Source of the DNA: Flavobacteriales bacterium
Lineage (GTDB): Bacteria; Bacteroidota; Bacteroidia; Flavobacteriales_G; Salibacteraceae
NCBI GenBank assembly: GCA_018660685.1
Contig: JABJJW010000023.1
Coordinates: forward strand, 62,001-126,000
Reading direction: 5' to 3'
Length of the DNA stretch: 64,000 nucleotides
Part shown: positions 33,534 through 41,493 of the stretch, one piece after another
Layout: each line of letters starts with the position of its first letter
Position numbering within the stretch: the first letter of the stretch is position 1
Notes under the pieces: model-generated
The model's database searches: none
Told to the model about the DNA's origin: nothing
What the model saw: the letters and a program-made list of their open reading frames with translations, nothing else
Translations under genes and position numbers: made by a program

Positions 33534-34467
33534 TATCGTAATCAATTCTATTGATTATTTCTCCTTGATCATTGTAAATGTTTAAATGCCCAGAAATCTC
33601 TCCTCTTTGCATAAATGCGGAGCTCACTAACACTCCGTTTCCATCGAAAACCTCCCAATCCCCATTCTTCTCTCCGTTAATATAGTTTCCGCTTTCCATC
33701 ACTACACCATTTTCATGATACGAAACAAACCGACCTATCCTTTTGTTATCCAAGTAATTACACTCTGATTTAAGTTGACCACTTGAATAATAGGTTAAAT
33801 GCAGTCCATTCAGAACGTTGTCGCGATAACTCAATTTTTGAGAAATAACTTTTGAATCCACGTGGTATATCACTGTTTGACCTTGCAACCTTCCACTAAC
33901 ATAATTTTCCGACTTAATGAGCCCTCCAGCCTCTAAATAGTATAAACGCTTTCCATGTCTTATACCTAATTGAAATTTTGAAACCTCTCTTATTCCTCCC
34001 GATTCGAAATAGGTAGTTGTCTTTCCTTCACGTAAGTTCTTTTTGTAAAGGCTTTTTTCCAAAAGTGACCCATTCTCAGTAAAAAAGATTATCCACCCTT
34101 GGAGTAAATTATTTCGATACCTACCATAGCAACTGAGTTCTTCTGTTTGAATATGATACTTTTCGAAAGAGCCGTGTTGTTTCCCCTTTTTATAATTTAC
34201 TCTCTGTTCTAAATACCCATTTCGATCAAATAACCTCCACTCACCGCTGAGATTATTTTTTTTATATCCCCCCATTTGATCTGGCATCCCGTTTCTGTAA
34301 AACGAATTATAAAAGCCGCATCTAATAGTATCTCCTTCTTGATTTATTTTAACTAAATATTCTTCCCTTACAACTGTATCTCCCGTGTAAGTTACGACTA
34401 CAGTGTCAGGCTCCTGCAGAGCGTTTAATGGAAATAACGCCCCGAAATACATGAATATAATCAACAC
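33520..34467 (-). CDS. MORN_2-type repeat protein (YwqK-like)
   Basis: 315 residues with a signal peptide (IIFMYFGALFPLNALQ). From about residue 45 it consists of roughly ten repeats of about 22 residues with the pattern YKxNxLxGxWxxFxxNGxLxxxxxYKKG (for example KNNLSGEWRLFDRNGYLEQ and YINGEKNGDWEVFDGNG), the MORN_2 arrangement of so-called YwqK family proteins. The repeat probably forms a beta-meander used for binding. It begins immediately after the chaperone stop codon, so it is coexpressed with the chaperone, and could be a surface or periplasmic helper of the assembly system. Confidence 0.78.
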   Translation of the reverse strand: MLIIFMYFGALFPLNALQEPDTVVVTYTGDTVVREEYLVKINQEGDTIRCGFYNSFYRNGMPDQMGGYKKNNLSGEWRLFDRNGYLEQRVNYKKGKQHGSFEKYHIQTEELSCYGRYRNNLLQGWIIFFTENGSLLEKSLYKKNLREGKTTTYFESGGIREVSKFQLGIRHGKRLYYLEAGGLIKSENYVSGRLQGQTVIYHVDSKVISQKLSYRDNVLNGLHLTYYSSGQLKSECNYLDNKRIGRFVSYHENGVVMESGNYINGEKNGDWEVFDGNGVLVSSAFMQRGEISGHLNIYNDQGEIINRIDYDNAEE

Positions 34468-35223
34468 CTAGTCTAAAACAATTTGAACTCCCTTTAAATC
34501 CTCATTTGGGCTATAATCCATCAAAACCGTTAGCATTGCTTTTGGATACTCATGATCGGGAATCTCGGTGATTAGTGTCTTCTCTTCCCCAGGCAATAAC
34601 CCAGCTGCCATTTCGTTTATCTCTACTTCGTCTCCCGTCCTAACATTAGTAAGGAGAAACGTGACTTTTGCTTTTAATTTCGAATCCCCGGTATTTCTAA
34701 TGAGCACACTGTATCCTGAGTCGATTTTTTCAGGAGTAAAAATTTCCGCATCGGGCATAGCTTGGTCGGTATGCGCATATACTATTACTGAAATGGCAGG
34801 TTTTATTTTGACCCCCGCGCCCAACGATGCTACTTCCTCAAGCACTGACACTTGGTTCTCAGCAATTATTGTCAATTTCCCCCATCTCATTTTGGAGCTC
34901 ACAATAGGGTCAATTGTTACCGTGAAAAAACTTTTCTCATTTGGCTGCAATAGCAAAGTTGAGGGAGAGATATTCAATGCTCCCTTCAAAGTTCGGGGTG
35001 TAGAACCAAACTCGGCAGACATCTTTTTCCCTTCGTCTTCTATGATAAAATCATATTCCTTGACATTAAAGATTTTTGGGGAATCAGTATGATTAAAAAC
35101 CATGATGTCTCTTGATACACGCCCTCGGCTAGCATTAGCCTCTATTAGAACCGGGCTCACCTCAAAATCCTGCGCTACGAGGCTGTTAGCCATAACAAAT
35201 AGTAAAAAGGGGAAATATCTCAT
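34468..35223 (-). CDS. PapD-like periplasmic chaperone
   Basis: 251 residues, signal peptide 1-17 (FLLFVMANSLVAQ). The mature part reads as two Ig-like domains: an N-terminal domain (FEVSPVLIEANASRGRVSRDIMVFNHTD, then ISPSTLLLQPNEKSFFTVTI, the typical beta-strand pair of pilus chaperones) and a C-terminal domain (residues about 150-245, GYSVLIRNTGDSKLKAKV, LLPGEEKTLI). Such chaperones deliver subunits to an outer-membrane usher. The conserved Arg-Lys pair of classical PapD is not evident, so it is a divergent member. It is transcribed away from the two subunit genes from a shared control region. Confidence 0.72.
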   Translation of the reverse strand: MRYFPFLLFVMANSLVAQDFEVSPVLIEANASRGRVSRDIMVFNHTDSPKIFNVKEYDFIIEDEGKKMSAEFGSTPRTLKGALNISPSTLLLQPNEKSFFTVTIDPIVSSKMRWGKLTIIAENQVSVLEEVASLGAGVKIKPAISVIVYAHTDQAMPDAEIFTPEKIDSGYSVLIRNTGDSKLKAKVTFLLTNVRTGDEVEINEMAAGLLPGEEKTLITEIPDHEYPKAMLTVLMDYSPNEDLKGVQIVLD

Positions 35224-35244
35224 CTGTCTTTTTAAAAGTCAACA

Positions 35245-35276
35245 CAAATATAGTTTCCCCAAGCTCCACAATCCAA
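35245..35276 (-). promoter_or_regulatory. Promoter of the chaperone operon
   Basis: Minus strand: -33 TTG (35274-35276), 21-base spacer, -7 TATATTTG (35245-35252), an exact consensus match, 22 bases upstream of the ATG at 35223. Confidence 0.7.
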
Positions 35277-35299
35277 TTTTTCGTTACGCTCACAGAAAA

Positions 35300-35332
35300 T
35301 TCGTAACCGTATTAGAATGCAATGTACTTTTG
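35300..35332 (+). promoter_or_regulatory. Promoter of the subunit/barrel operon
   Basis: -33-like TTCG (35300-35303), 21-base spacer, -7 TACTTTTG (35325-35332), exact TAnnTTTG. It is back to back with the chaperone promoter, 24 bases apart, leaving room for shared regulation. The leader before ATG 35363 is A-rich (AAAAAAAGTATAAAA). Confidence 0.6.
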
Positions 35333-35362
35333 ATGTTAGGTTAACTCAAAAAAAGTATAAAA

Positions 35363-36043
35363 ATGAAAACCAATCACCTAAATTTATTAACCGCGTGTAC
35401 CATTCTGGTCAGCCTAATGGTTTCCACCCTCTCTAGTGCTCAAGCCGTTAGAGATCGTAATGTCATTCCTGTAGCAGTAAACTTAAACCAAGTTTTAAGA
35501 ATGTCTATTTACGATGGCGGTAACATTGAATTCGTCTTCAACACCATCGATGATTATCGTGATGGTTTATCCGGTGACGCAGCGTCTGCTTCTGCTAATG
35601 CTGCTACCTCTTTCGGGTTTTATCAATCCTCTTTTACAATTTCATCATCTACTGAATGGGATTTAATGTATGGAGCCGAAAACGCAACTTTTATCGGAGT
35701 AGATGACGGGTCGACTCCAAACACTTTAGCATTGGATAATGTAGGTCTTCAACTTGCAGCAAATGGAGCACACACCTTTGGAACGGGTGAAATCATAAGC
35801 GCCCCCACCACGCTCGCTACTGTTGTGGCTGACCTAGATTTGTATCCAGTTGAGCTCATAGGTTGGGATAATACCGGCGCCTCTAATGCAGGAGATGAGG
35901 CAGATAATGATTTCACCATCACGTGGAGATGTGGCACTGCAGAAGGAGATATGAATGCTGTTTCATTAATTGAGCAGACAGCAGTTGATCCCGATAGATA
36001 TGTTGTCAACGTTCTATTTGAATTGCAGGTCTCTGATAATTAA
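35363..36043 (+). CDS. Secreted subunit-like protein 1 of the chaperone/usher-like locus
   Basis: 226 residues. Signal peptide 1-27 (cleavage after SSAQA). The mature protein is beta-rich, acidic and Ala/Ser/Thr-rich, contains no paired cysteines, and ends with the strand VNVLFELQVSD, as expected for a pilin-type C-terminal strand. The block LRMSIYDGGNIEFVFNTIDDYRDG (about 45-68) recurs in the next gene (LSVLSGSSVDFNFQTISDYKNG), so the two are paralogues. First gene after the divergent promoter, suggesting the major subunit. Family not recognised; pilin role inferred from context with a PapD-like chaperone. Confidence 0.65.
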   Translation: MKTNHLNLLTACTILVSLMVSTLSSAQAVRDRNVIPVAVNLNQVLRMSIYDGGNIEFVFNTIDDYRDGLSGDAASASANAATSFGFYQSSFTISSSTEWDLMYGAENATFIGVDDGSTPNTLALDNVGLQLAANGAHTFGTGEIISAPTTLATVVADLDLYPVELIGWDNTGASNAGDEADNDFTITWRCGTAEGDMNAVSLIEQTAVDPDRYVVNVLFELQVSDN

Positions 36044-36054
36044 AATGTTAATAT

Positions 36055-36091
36055 AAGGCGAAAGATTACGGTTTTTCGCCTTTATCTTTTT
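36055..36091 (+). terminator. Intergenic hairpin with T-rich tail (attenuator or weak terminator)
   Basis: Perfect 9-bp stem (36055-36063 with 36074-36082), 10-base loop, then TATCTTTTT ending directly at the ATG of the next gene (36092). It would end some transcripts after the first subunit gene, or hide the translation start of the second. Confidence 0.7.
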
Positions 36092-36784
36092 ATGAATCTT
36101 CTGCGAAACTCCGTCCTTATTTTTGCGCTTTTTTCAATAACACAGGCCCGAGGACAGTGCTCTCCTTGCAATGATCCTGCTCCAGTTGGTATAATTGATT
36201 ATAACAGCGCTAGACTTAGCGTGCTATCTGGGTCGAGTGTAGATTTCAATTTCCAAACCATCAGCGACTATAAGAATGGAATAACAAAATCCAATAGTAC
36301 AGTCATGGGAATATCAGTTTGTAATTGCAATTCCGAAGGGGGTACCTCTGCGGATCCTGTAGCAGGATCGACCATTACTGGTTACTCAATATATTTAGAC
36401 ACAGATGACCCCAATTTCACGGGGTTGAATCCTGCCAATTCGCTTCCACTCTGTGCTCTAGAGGCCTCTGCAACAGTATCAGCAGGTTTCGCTGCATCCG
36501 CAGTAACCGTCACGGGTACGAAAGTTGCTTTGGACCAAATACCAACCGCAGAGGGGCCAATCTTTCAAGAAGATAATTCCCCTTTACAGGTAGCTGATCG
36601 GTTTTGGACGACTGATCAAATTAGTATTGATTATTTTATGGGAGTATCTCCAGCAAGTGGACCTTGTGCTTTATCCGTTCCTTTTATTGATGCGGCCGGA
36701 GGGTATGTGCCAGATGCATACTATGTTACTATATCATTCACCTTGGTCCCTGAGTGCACAGTATGTCTAGACCCTAATTACTAG
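36092..36784 (+). CDS. Secreted subunit-like protein 2
   Basis: 230 residues with a signal peptide (LIFALFSITQARG, cleavage before QCSPC). It shares the block LSVLSGSSVDFNFQTISDYKNG with subunit 1 but has additional cysteines: CSPC at the mature start, VCNCN near 86, C126, C206 and ECTVC at the C-terminus. The cysteines suggest disulphide-stabilised or adhesive/tip function, while subunit 1 has none (inference). The C-terminal strand AYYVTISFTLVP is again pilin-like. It starts within the tail of an intergenic hairpin, which may lower its expression relative to subunit 1. Confidence 0.62.
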   Translation: MNLLRNSVLIFALFSITQARGQCSPCNDPAPVGIIDYNSARLSVLSGSSVDFNFQTISDYKNGITKSNSTVMGISVCNCNSEGGTSADPVAGSTITGYSIYLDTDDPNFTGLNPANSLPLCALEASATVSAGFAASAVTVTGTKVALDQIPTAEGPIFQEDNSPLQVADRFWTTDQISIDYFMGVSPASGPCALSVPFIDAAGGYVPDAYYVTISFTLVPECTVCLDPNY

Positions 36785-36797
36785 AGGTCTATAAAAA

Positions 36798-39700
36798 ATG
36801 CGATTAGGCCAAATCATACTCTTGTCCTTCTTTTCCGCGGTAATAACAGCTCCCGCCTTCTCACAGCGCTCCGATACGAATGTTCTTGAATTAAGCGACA
36901 GCGCAGTGAACGAGCTAACAATAGACAGTTTATTATTTCTAGACAGCATAGCTAAGTCGATTGATCCGTTTTTTGATAGATCCGACAGTATTAACGCAGA
37001 AAAATTAACCCTCCCAACTGATAGTATTAGTAAAGAACTTAAGTTTTCCATTTATAAGCAAGATATCGATGATCAAACCTCTGTTTTCAATAGTTTGGTT
37101 TTTCTCAACAACTCACAGGAGCTCACATCAGGTGAGTTAAGTCTACAATTACCAAATGGCTGGAGCCATTTGGCCTCTCAACAATTAGAGTTTACAGCTA
37201 ATCCTGGTGAAACAACTTATATTCCAATGCGACTGATTGCCCCTAAGAATTTAGAAGGCGGTCGATCATACATCATAGGCGCCACAGTGAGCCTTAAAGA
37301 TGGCGAAAAATTAAAGGCTTATGCGTACGTCCAAAAAACAACTCTCTTCAATTTAACTGCTATAAATCAAACCAGTTCCATTCGTATAAACCCCATCACC
37401 CTCGCTGGTGAGACAGGCATAAGGATAATCAATGATGGCAATGTGAATGAACCGATTCAAATATCTTTTGACCATTCACTTGACTATGATTTGATTACCC
37501 CTAACTCACTTGTCTTGACTTCTTTTAATTTAAAGGCAAAATCAGACACATTAATTTCTCTAAAGATTAGGAGAACGCTGATTAAGGATTCATTAGATGG
37601 TAATAATGCTTTACGGGATGAATTGCGCTATAAGATCTCCTCATCCAATGCACAAATAGAGGGGGGCTTTTTTATTGAAAATTTTCAATCAAGCCTATTA
37701 GATGACACGTATAAAAGACTTTCACCGCTATTCATTTCGGGAGGAGTTTACAATATAGGGAGTCCTGGCGGAGAACGATATATGACTGCTGCAGGTGGGA
37801 AACTTCAATTAAGTGCTAAAAAAGATTTAGATTATTTCTTAGGAAGCTACAATTTAGGCCAAGTTGGAAGCGCAGCACTCGGAGATGGCGCAATTAGAGG
37901 GGTTTACCAATATAGACTTGGATTTAGAGCCGGGTTCAATCGATTTGAATTAAACAGCCGACTCAATAACAAGCATATCCCAATCTGCTATCAAGGCATA
38001 AGATATCAATACCATCGTGAGAGAATTATCTTTTCATCAGAATTAGGCAAGAGTTACCGCCCCGATACTTATGTGTCTAGCTCTTCACTTGCGGTAAGCC
38101 GATTCGGATTACCCTTCAACTTAGGATATTCCCAAACCTTTGGGAATAGAAATTATAATTTAAGTGCATTCGAAGCCGGAATTAAGACGCCTGTGTTTCG
38201 TTTTTTAAGATTAGGTGGTGGTGCTACCTATTACATGGGCGAAATAACCACACCTACAGCGGCAGCACCACGAAGTATTAATCAATTTGGTTATTACGCT
38301 GCTGGAGATTTTAATGCAGGAAAAGTTTCTGTGTCCGGACGTTGGAATTTTAGGCCCGTCAATGGCTTTACTATTTCTGGTGATCGTGCCTCATTGGTAT
38401 TATCAGGAAAAATTAAGACCAATAATGCCTTTAATCACCGTTTTGACCTTACTAATATGAGTCAAGATTTTACACGTGAAGATTTTTCTAATAACATAGA
38501 AAATAGATTCGCGTCTTGGACAACCACTTACAATACTGCTAGTAATATGATGGTGAGCCTCACACCTCAGTATCGCAGTTTGGTCAGAGAGAATGTCGCG
38601 CCCTCCTCGACCACTAGACTAAGCACATTTTATTATGGTTCATCCTTTGGCATTAGTAAAAGGCTAAGTCACTTAGATGTTATTTCGGTTTTTGCTAACC
38701 CAATGATTACCACTGCCGTCTATGATTTTGAACCAACCCTCATAAGAGGTTACACTGTTCGAACCGACCTAAATCCGGCATACAATTTAGGGTTGCGCTA
38801 TACTAGAAATAATACATTAAATATCACAGGAGACGTATTTAGGGGCCCTTTCTTTATTTATAACTATTCCGTAATCACAGCAGATACAGCGATCATCCCG
38901 TTCTCCTCAGGCTTAATACGAGTATCGGCAGGATATAATAAAGAATTCAAAATTTCGAATATTGATTTAATTCTAAATCTAAGAACCTTTTATAGCCTAG
39001 ACGTTGTTACCTTATCAGAGCAATTTAATGTTGGAGCTAATGCTGTCGTTATGCTTCCGAAAGGAATCAGCATAACTAGCTACGTCAATTGGTTTGCTTC
39101 TTCCTATGAAAGTCCAACGGGAGAGATTAGCAATAAAAACATCAACATAAACGCAGCAATCAAAAAGTCCTTCTATTGGCAACAACCCTATGAGAAATTT
39201 TATAAGCTGATAATTTTATGTTTCGAGGACTTAAACGGTAACGGAATCAGAGAAAATAATGAGCCCATTTTGCCCAATGTGAATATTAGCTTGAGAGCTG
39301 AAAAACAAGATTTAATTAATAAAAAGCATTCCCGGTCACCCAATACTGATCTCATTACGGATATTTCTGGCAGGGTAAGGTTTAACAAGATCCCTGCTGC
39401 GACTTATGATATTAAGTTTTATGAGCTTTTTAATGTGTCTGATTTGCACCCGACTTTTGGGTTTGAGCAAGAAATACTTCTAAATGAGGATAAGATAATT
39501 GAAGTCCCATTTATCAAGAATTATCACGTCCGAGGTTCAGTAGCCATAATTAAAGCCAAGAGATCGCGATTAGCATCATTTAATTTGGAGAGTCTCATAA
39601 TTACCGCAGAGTCAGAAAATGGTGAGGTTTATAAAACATTGACGGATGAATTTGGCAACTACAATTTATCAATCCCAGGAGCGGGAATTTACAACCTGAC

Positions 39701-40286
39701 CTGCAAGCATGGCTACCAAGAAATGTTAGAATCTAAAAATGCCGAGGCTCTTGTTGACTTCAATGGAATGAAGGAATATAGCTACGACTTTATATTTTAT
39801 GAAAAGGATCGATTGATTGATTTTTCTGGAGGAGAGTTAGGGGAAAAGGAGCCAGCGGAAGAGCAAATAATGGACGAAATGAAGGAGCCTTTCTCCCAAC
39901 CCAATGAAATGCCAGATTTCTTTAAGTCTCTGGCTGATGAAATGAGCGGGGATAAATTAGAGCCATATAAATACCCTGATAAAACCATATCTCGGCAAGA
40001 AGCTATTGAACAAATTGGCAATGATTTCGAAAGACAAATTGAATATAGATTAGTGATCGGCTCCTACAAAGAGTCTTTAAAAAATGAAGACTTAGAGCGA
40101 ATGATTGACGTAGCTAAAAACAATAAACTCAACATTGAAGTCATAAACAACTACTTGATAGTGAACCGTGATTTTATTGATAAAGAAAGTGCTGACAGGT
40201 TCTCTGATAGTCTCAGAAACGTTGGGATTAAAACGGCTGTCATGCTAGGAAAGTATGAAGGTGTTCTCATTGAGCTTGACGAGTAA
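36798..40286 (+). CDS. Large outer-membrane barrel protein, usher-like, with SdrD-like and SPOR-like domains
   Basis: 1162 residues, signal peptide 1-22. Residues about 85-300 look like two Ig/NEW3-type domains (LSLQLPNGWSHL, RIINDGNVNEPIQISF). Residues about 305-790 are a beta-barrel-like region of amphipathic strands with aromatic ends (YFLGSYNLGQVGSAALGDGAIRG, LGYSQTFGNRNYNLSAFEAGI). Residues about 800-905 form an SdrD B/carboxypeptidase-regulatory-like domain (CFEDLNGNGIRENNEPILPNVNI), followed by another at 908-1005, an acidic linker, and a SPOR-like domain at about 1083-1155 (YRLVIGSYKESLKN). Usher role is inferred from its operon with a PapD-like chaperone and subunit genes; another porin-like function cannot be excluded. 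Confidence 0.68.
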   Translation: MRLGQIILLSFFSAVITAPAFSQRSDTNVLELSDSAVNELTIDSLLFLDSIAKSIDPFFDRSDSINAEKLTLPTDSISKELKFSIYKQDIDDQTSVFNSLVFLNNSQELTSGELSLQLPNGWSHLASQQLEFTANPGETTYIPMRLIAPKNLEGGRSYIIGATVSLKDGEKLKAYAYVQKTTLFNLTAINQTSSIRINPITLAGETGIRIINDGNVNEPIQISFDHSLDYDLITPNSLVLTSFNLKAKSDTLISLKIRRTLIKDSLDGNNALRDELRYKISSSNAQIEGGFFIENFQSSLLDDTYKRLSPLFISGGVYNIGSPGGERYMTAAGGKLQLSAKKDLDYFLGSYNLGQVGSAALGDGAIRGVYQYRLGFRAGFNRFELNSRLNNKHIPICYQGIRYQYHRERIIFSSELGKSYRPDTYVSSSSLAVSRFGLPFNLGYSQTFGNRNYNLSAFEAGIKTPVFRFLRLGGGATYYMGEITTPTAAAPRSINQFGYYAAGDFNAGKVSVSGRWNFRPVNGFTISGDRASLVLSGKIKTNNAFNHRFDLTNMSQDFTREDFSNNIENRFASWTTTYNTASNMMVSLTPQYRSLVRENVAPSSTTRLSTFYYGSSFGISKRLSHLDVISVFANPMITTAVYDFEPTLIRGYTVRTDLNPAYNLGLRYTRNNTLNITGDVFRGPFFIYNYSVITADTAIIPFSSGLIRVSAGYNKEFKISNIDLILNLRTFYSLDVVTLSEQFNVGANAVVMLPKGISITSYVNWFASSYESPTGEISNKNININAAIKKSFYWQQPYEKFYKLIILCFEDLNGNGIRENNEPILPNVNISLRAEKQDLINKKHSRSPNTDLITDISGRVRFNKIPAATYDIKFYELFNVSDLHPTFGFEQEILLNEDKIIEVPFIKNYHVRGSVAIIKAKRSRLASFNLESLIITAESENGEVYKTLTDEFGNYNLSIPGAGIYNLTCKHGYQEMLESKNAEALVDFNGMKEYSYDFIFYEKDRLIDFSGGELGEKEPAEEQIMDEMKEPFSQPNEMPDFFKSLADEMSGDKLEPYKYPDKTISRQEAIEQIGNDFERQIEYRLVIGSYKESLKNEDLERMIDVAKNNKLNIEVINNYLIVNRDFIDKESADRFSDSLRNVGIKTAVMLGKYEGVLIELDE
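37152..37173. repeat. Inverted repeat inside the barrel gene
   Basis: Perfect 10-base arms (37152-37161 and 37164-37173) around a GG centre, within the coding sequence of the Ig-like part. May be coincidental. Confidence 0.8.
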
Positions 40287-40484
40287 GCTTAACTCAATGA
40301 CGCTTAACAATGACAAGTTTCTGCTAAGATCTCAAATAAAGAAATTCCCATCCCACCAGACATATACGCAGGTCTGAGAATAGTTATTTAGAGCCTGAGT
40401 CGAGAAAACATTTGATTAAACCATGCTTGATCAACTCAGACTGTTTGAATATCCCCCTGTAATGCATCCCCCCCAGAATAAGCA

Positions 40485-40517
40485 CAAAAAACCCCCAGTC
40501 TTGATTAAGACTGGGGC
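40485..40517 (-). terminator. Rho-independent terminator of the superoxide dismutase gene
   Basis: Minus strand: 10-bp perfect stem (40507-40516 with 40493-40502), 4-base loop, followed by a T run (A run 40486-40491 on the plus strand). Confidence 0.92.
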
Positions 40518-40539
40518 CTTTGATTCTTACTATTCTGAT

Positions 40540-41148
40540 CTATTTTCCTGCTGCGAATCTTGCAGAAACCTCATCCCAATTAATAACATTCCAAAACGCT
40601 GAAATGTAGTCCGGTCTTCTGTTTTGATAGTTGAGGTAGTATGCGTGCTCCCAAACATCAATTCCCAATATTGGGTGACCCCCACAACCGACACCAGGCA
40701 TCAGTGGATTGTCTTGATTTGGAGTACCACACACATCTAATTCACCCCCCTTGTGTACACAAAGCCAAGCCCAACCTGAGCCGAATCGAGTAGCCGCTGC
40801 GTTGGCGAAGGCATCTTTAAAAGCATCAAATGACCCAAAGGCACTATTAATTGCTTCAGCCAATTCTCCTGATGGTTCTCCACCACCATTTGGTGACATT
40901 ACTTTCCAAAACAAGTCGTGATTGTAATATCCGCCGCCGTTATTTCGTACAGCTCCGTTATTCATGTCCAGGCCACCAAGAATATCTTCAATGGACTTTC
41001 CATCTAGATCTGTCCCAGCAACGGCACTGTTCAATTTGCTCGTGTATCCAGCATGGTGCTTACCGTGGTGGATTTCCATAGTACGTGTGTCAATATGTGG
41101 CTCTAATGCGTCGTGTGCGTAGTCCAAAGCCGGTAGTTCAAATGCCAT
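40540..41148 (-). CDS. Iron/manganese superoxide dismutase
   Basis: 202 residues, typical Fe/Mn-SOD length. Converts superoxide to peroxide in the cytosol. The four metal ligands are readable: H in [12 protein letters not shown] (residue 27 region), H in YYNHDLFWK near 76, and D and H in [10 protein letters not shown] near 165-169. GSGWAWLCV and NVINWDEV are family motifs. The GGGYYNH and MSPNGGG segments point to the Mn/cambialistic group common in Bacteroidota, but the metal cannot be fixed by reading. Single gene with its own strong terminator. Confidence 0.96.
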   Translation of the reverse strand: MAFELPALDYAHDALEPHIDTRTMEIHHGKHHAGYTSKLNSAVAGTDLDGKSIEDILGGLDMNNGAVRNNGGGYYNHDLFWKVMSPNGGGEPSGELAEAINSAFGSFDAFKDAFANAAATRFGSGWAWLCVHKGGELDVCGTPNQDNPLMPGVGCGGHPILGIDVWEHAYYLNYQNRRPDYISAFWNVINWDEVSARFAAGK

Positions 41149-41273
41149 AGTTTGTTAGTTTTATTTTTGTTCGGACAACAGAGATGAACCTAATTTGCCG
41201 TTTTCTGCTCCGATTCGTTTGACTTAATTTGGCTCAAATATTTAGTTTCTATTTTAAACCTATACCTCTAGAG

Positions 41274-41489
41274 ATGAAAAAAGTGTTAGCATTTTCAATA
41301 GTAGTCGCATTTGTCGTGGTTGGCTGCATGAGTGAAGAACAAAAAGCAGAAGAGCAGGCCAAGAACGAAGAGATGGTTGATGCAAAGGTTGACGAGATCA
41401 TGGAAAAGTTGGACGAAAGTTCTCCTGTCAAGGAGGTCGAGGCTGATTCTGCTTCCGAAGAGATGCCCGATTCTGCTTCGGTGGACTAA
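41274..41489 (+). CDS. Small acidic lipoprotein
   Basis: 71 residues from ATG 41274 (15 upstream codons are open but not needed). The signal MKKVLAFSIVVAFVVVGC carries a lipobox-like VVGC with C18. The mature 53 residues are highly acidic and helix-forming (EEQKAEEQAKNEEMVDAKVDEIMEKL), ending in a Ser/Ala/Asp-rich tail. No family is recognised. It converges on the CtpA gene with only 4 bases between the stop codons. Confidence 0.72.
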   Translation: MKKVLAFSIVVAFVVVGCMSEEQKAEEQAKNEEMVDAKVDEIMEKLDESSPVKEVEADSASEEMPDSASVD

Positions 41490-41493
41490 GGCC

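Larger units (their letters stand above)
31887..40539. other. A+T-rich accessory block between glmS and superoxide dismutase
   Basis: Base composition drops visibly (long A and T runs, codons such as AAT, TTA and ATA) compared with the flanking genes, beginning right after the glmS stop and ending before the terminator of the superoxide dismutase gene. It contains small membrane proteins, a repeat protein, and the chaperone/subunit/barrel genes. I see no integrase, transposase, tRNA or flanking direct repeat, so the mode of acquisition is unknown. The stretch 40287-40539 holds no convincing gene apart from the terminator at its end. Confidence 0.55.

Noticed and set aside
40423-40539. Short plus-strand frame beginning MLDQLRLFEYP
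   Set aside because: It runs through the superoxide dismutase terminator hairpin and into its antisense strand; no family resemblance.
31887-40539. Prophage or conjugative element hypothesis for the A+T-rich block
   Set aside because: No integrase, terminase, relaxase, att repeats or replication genes were found.
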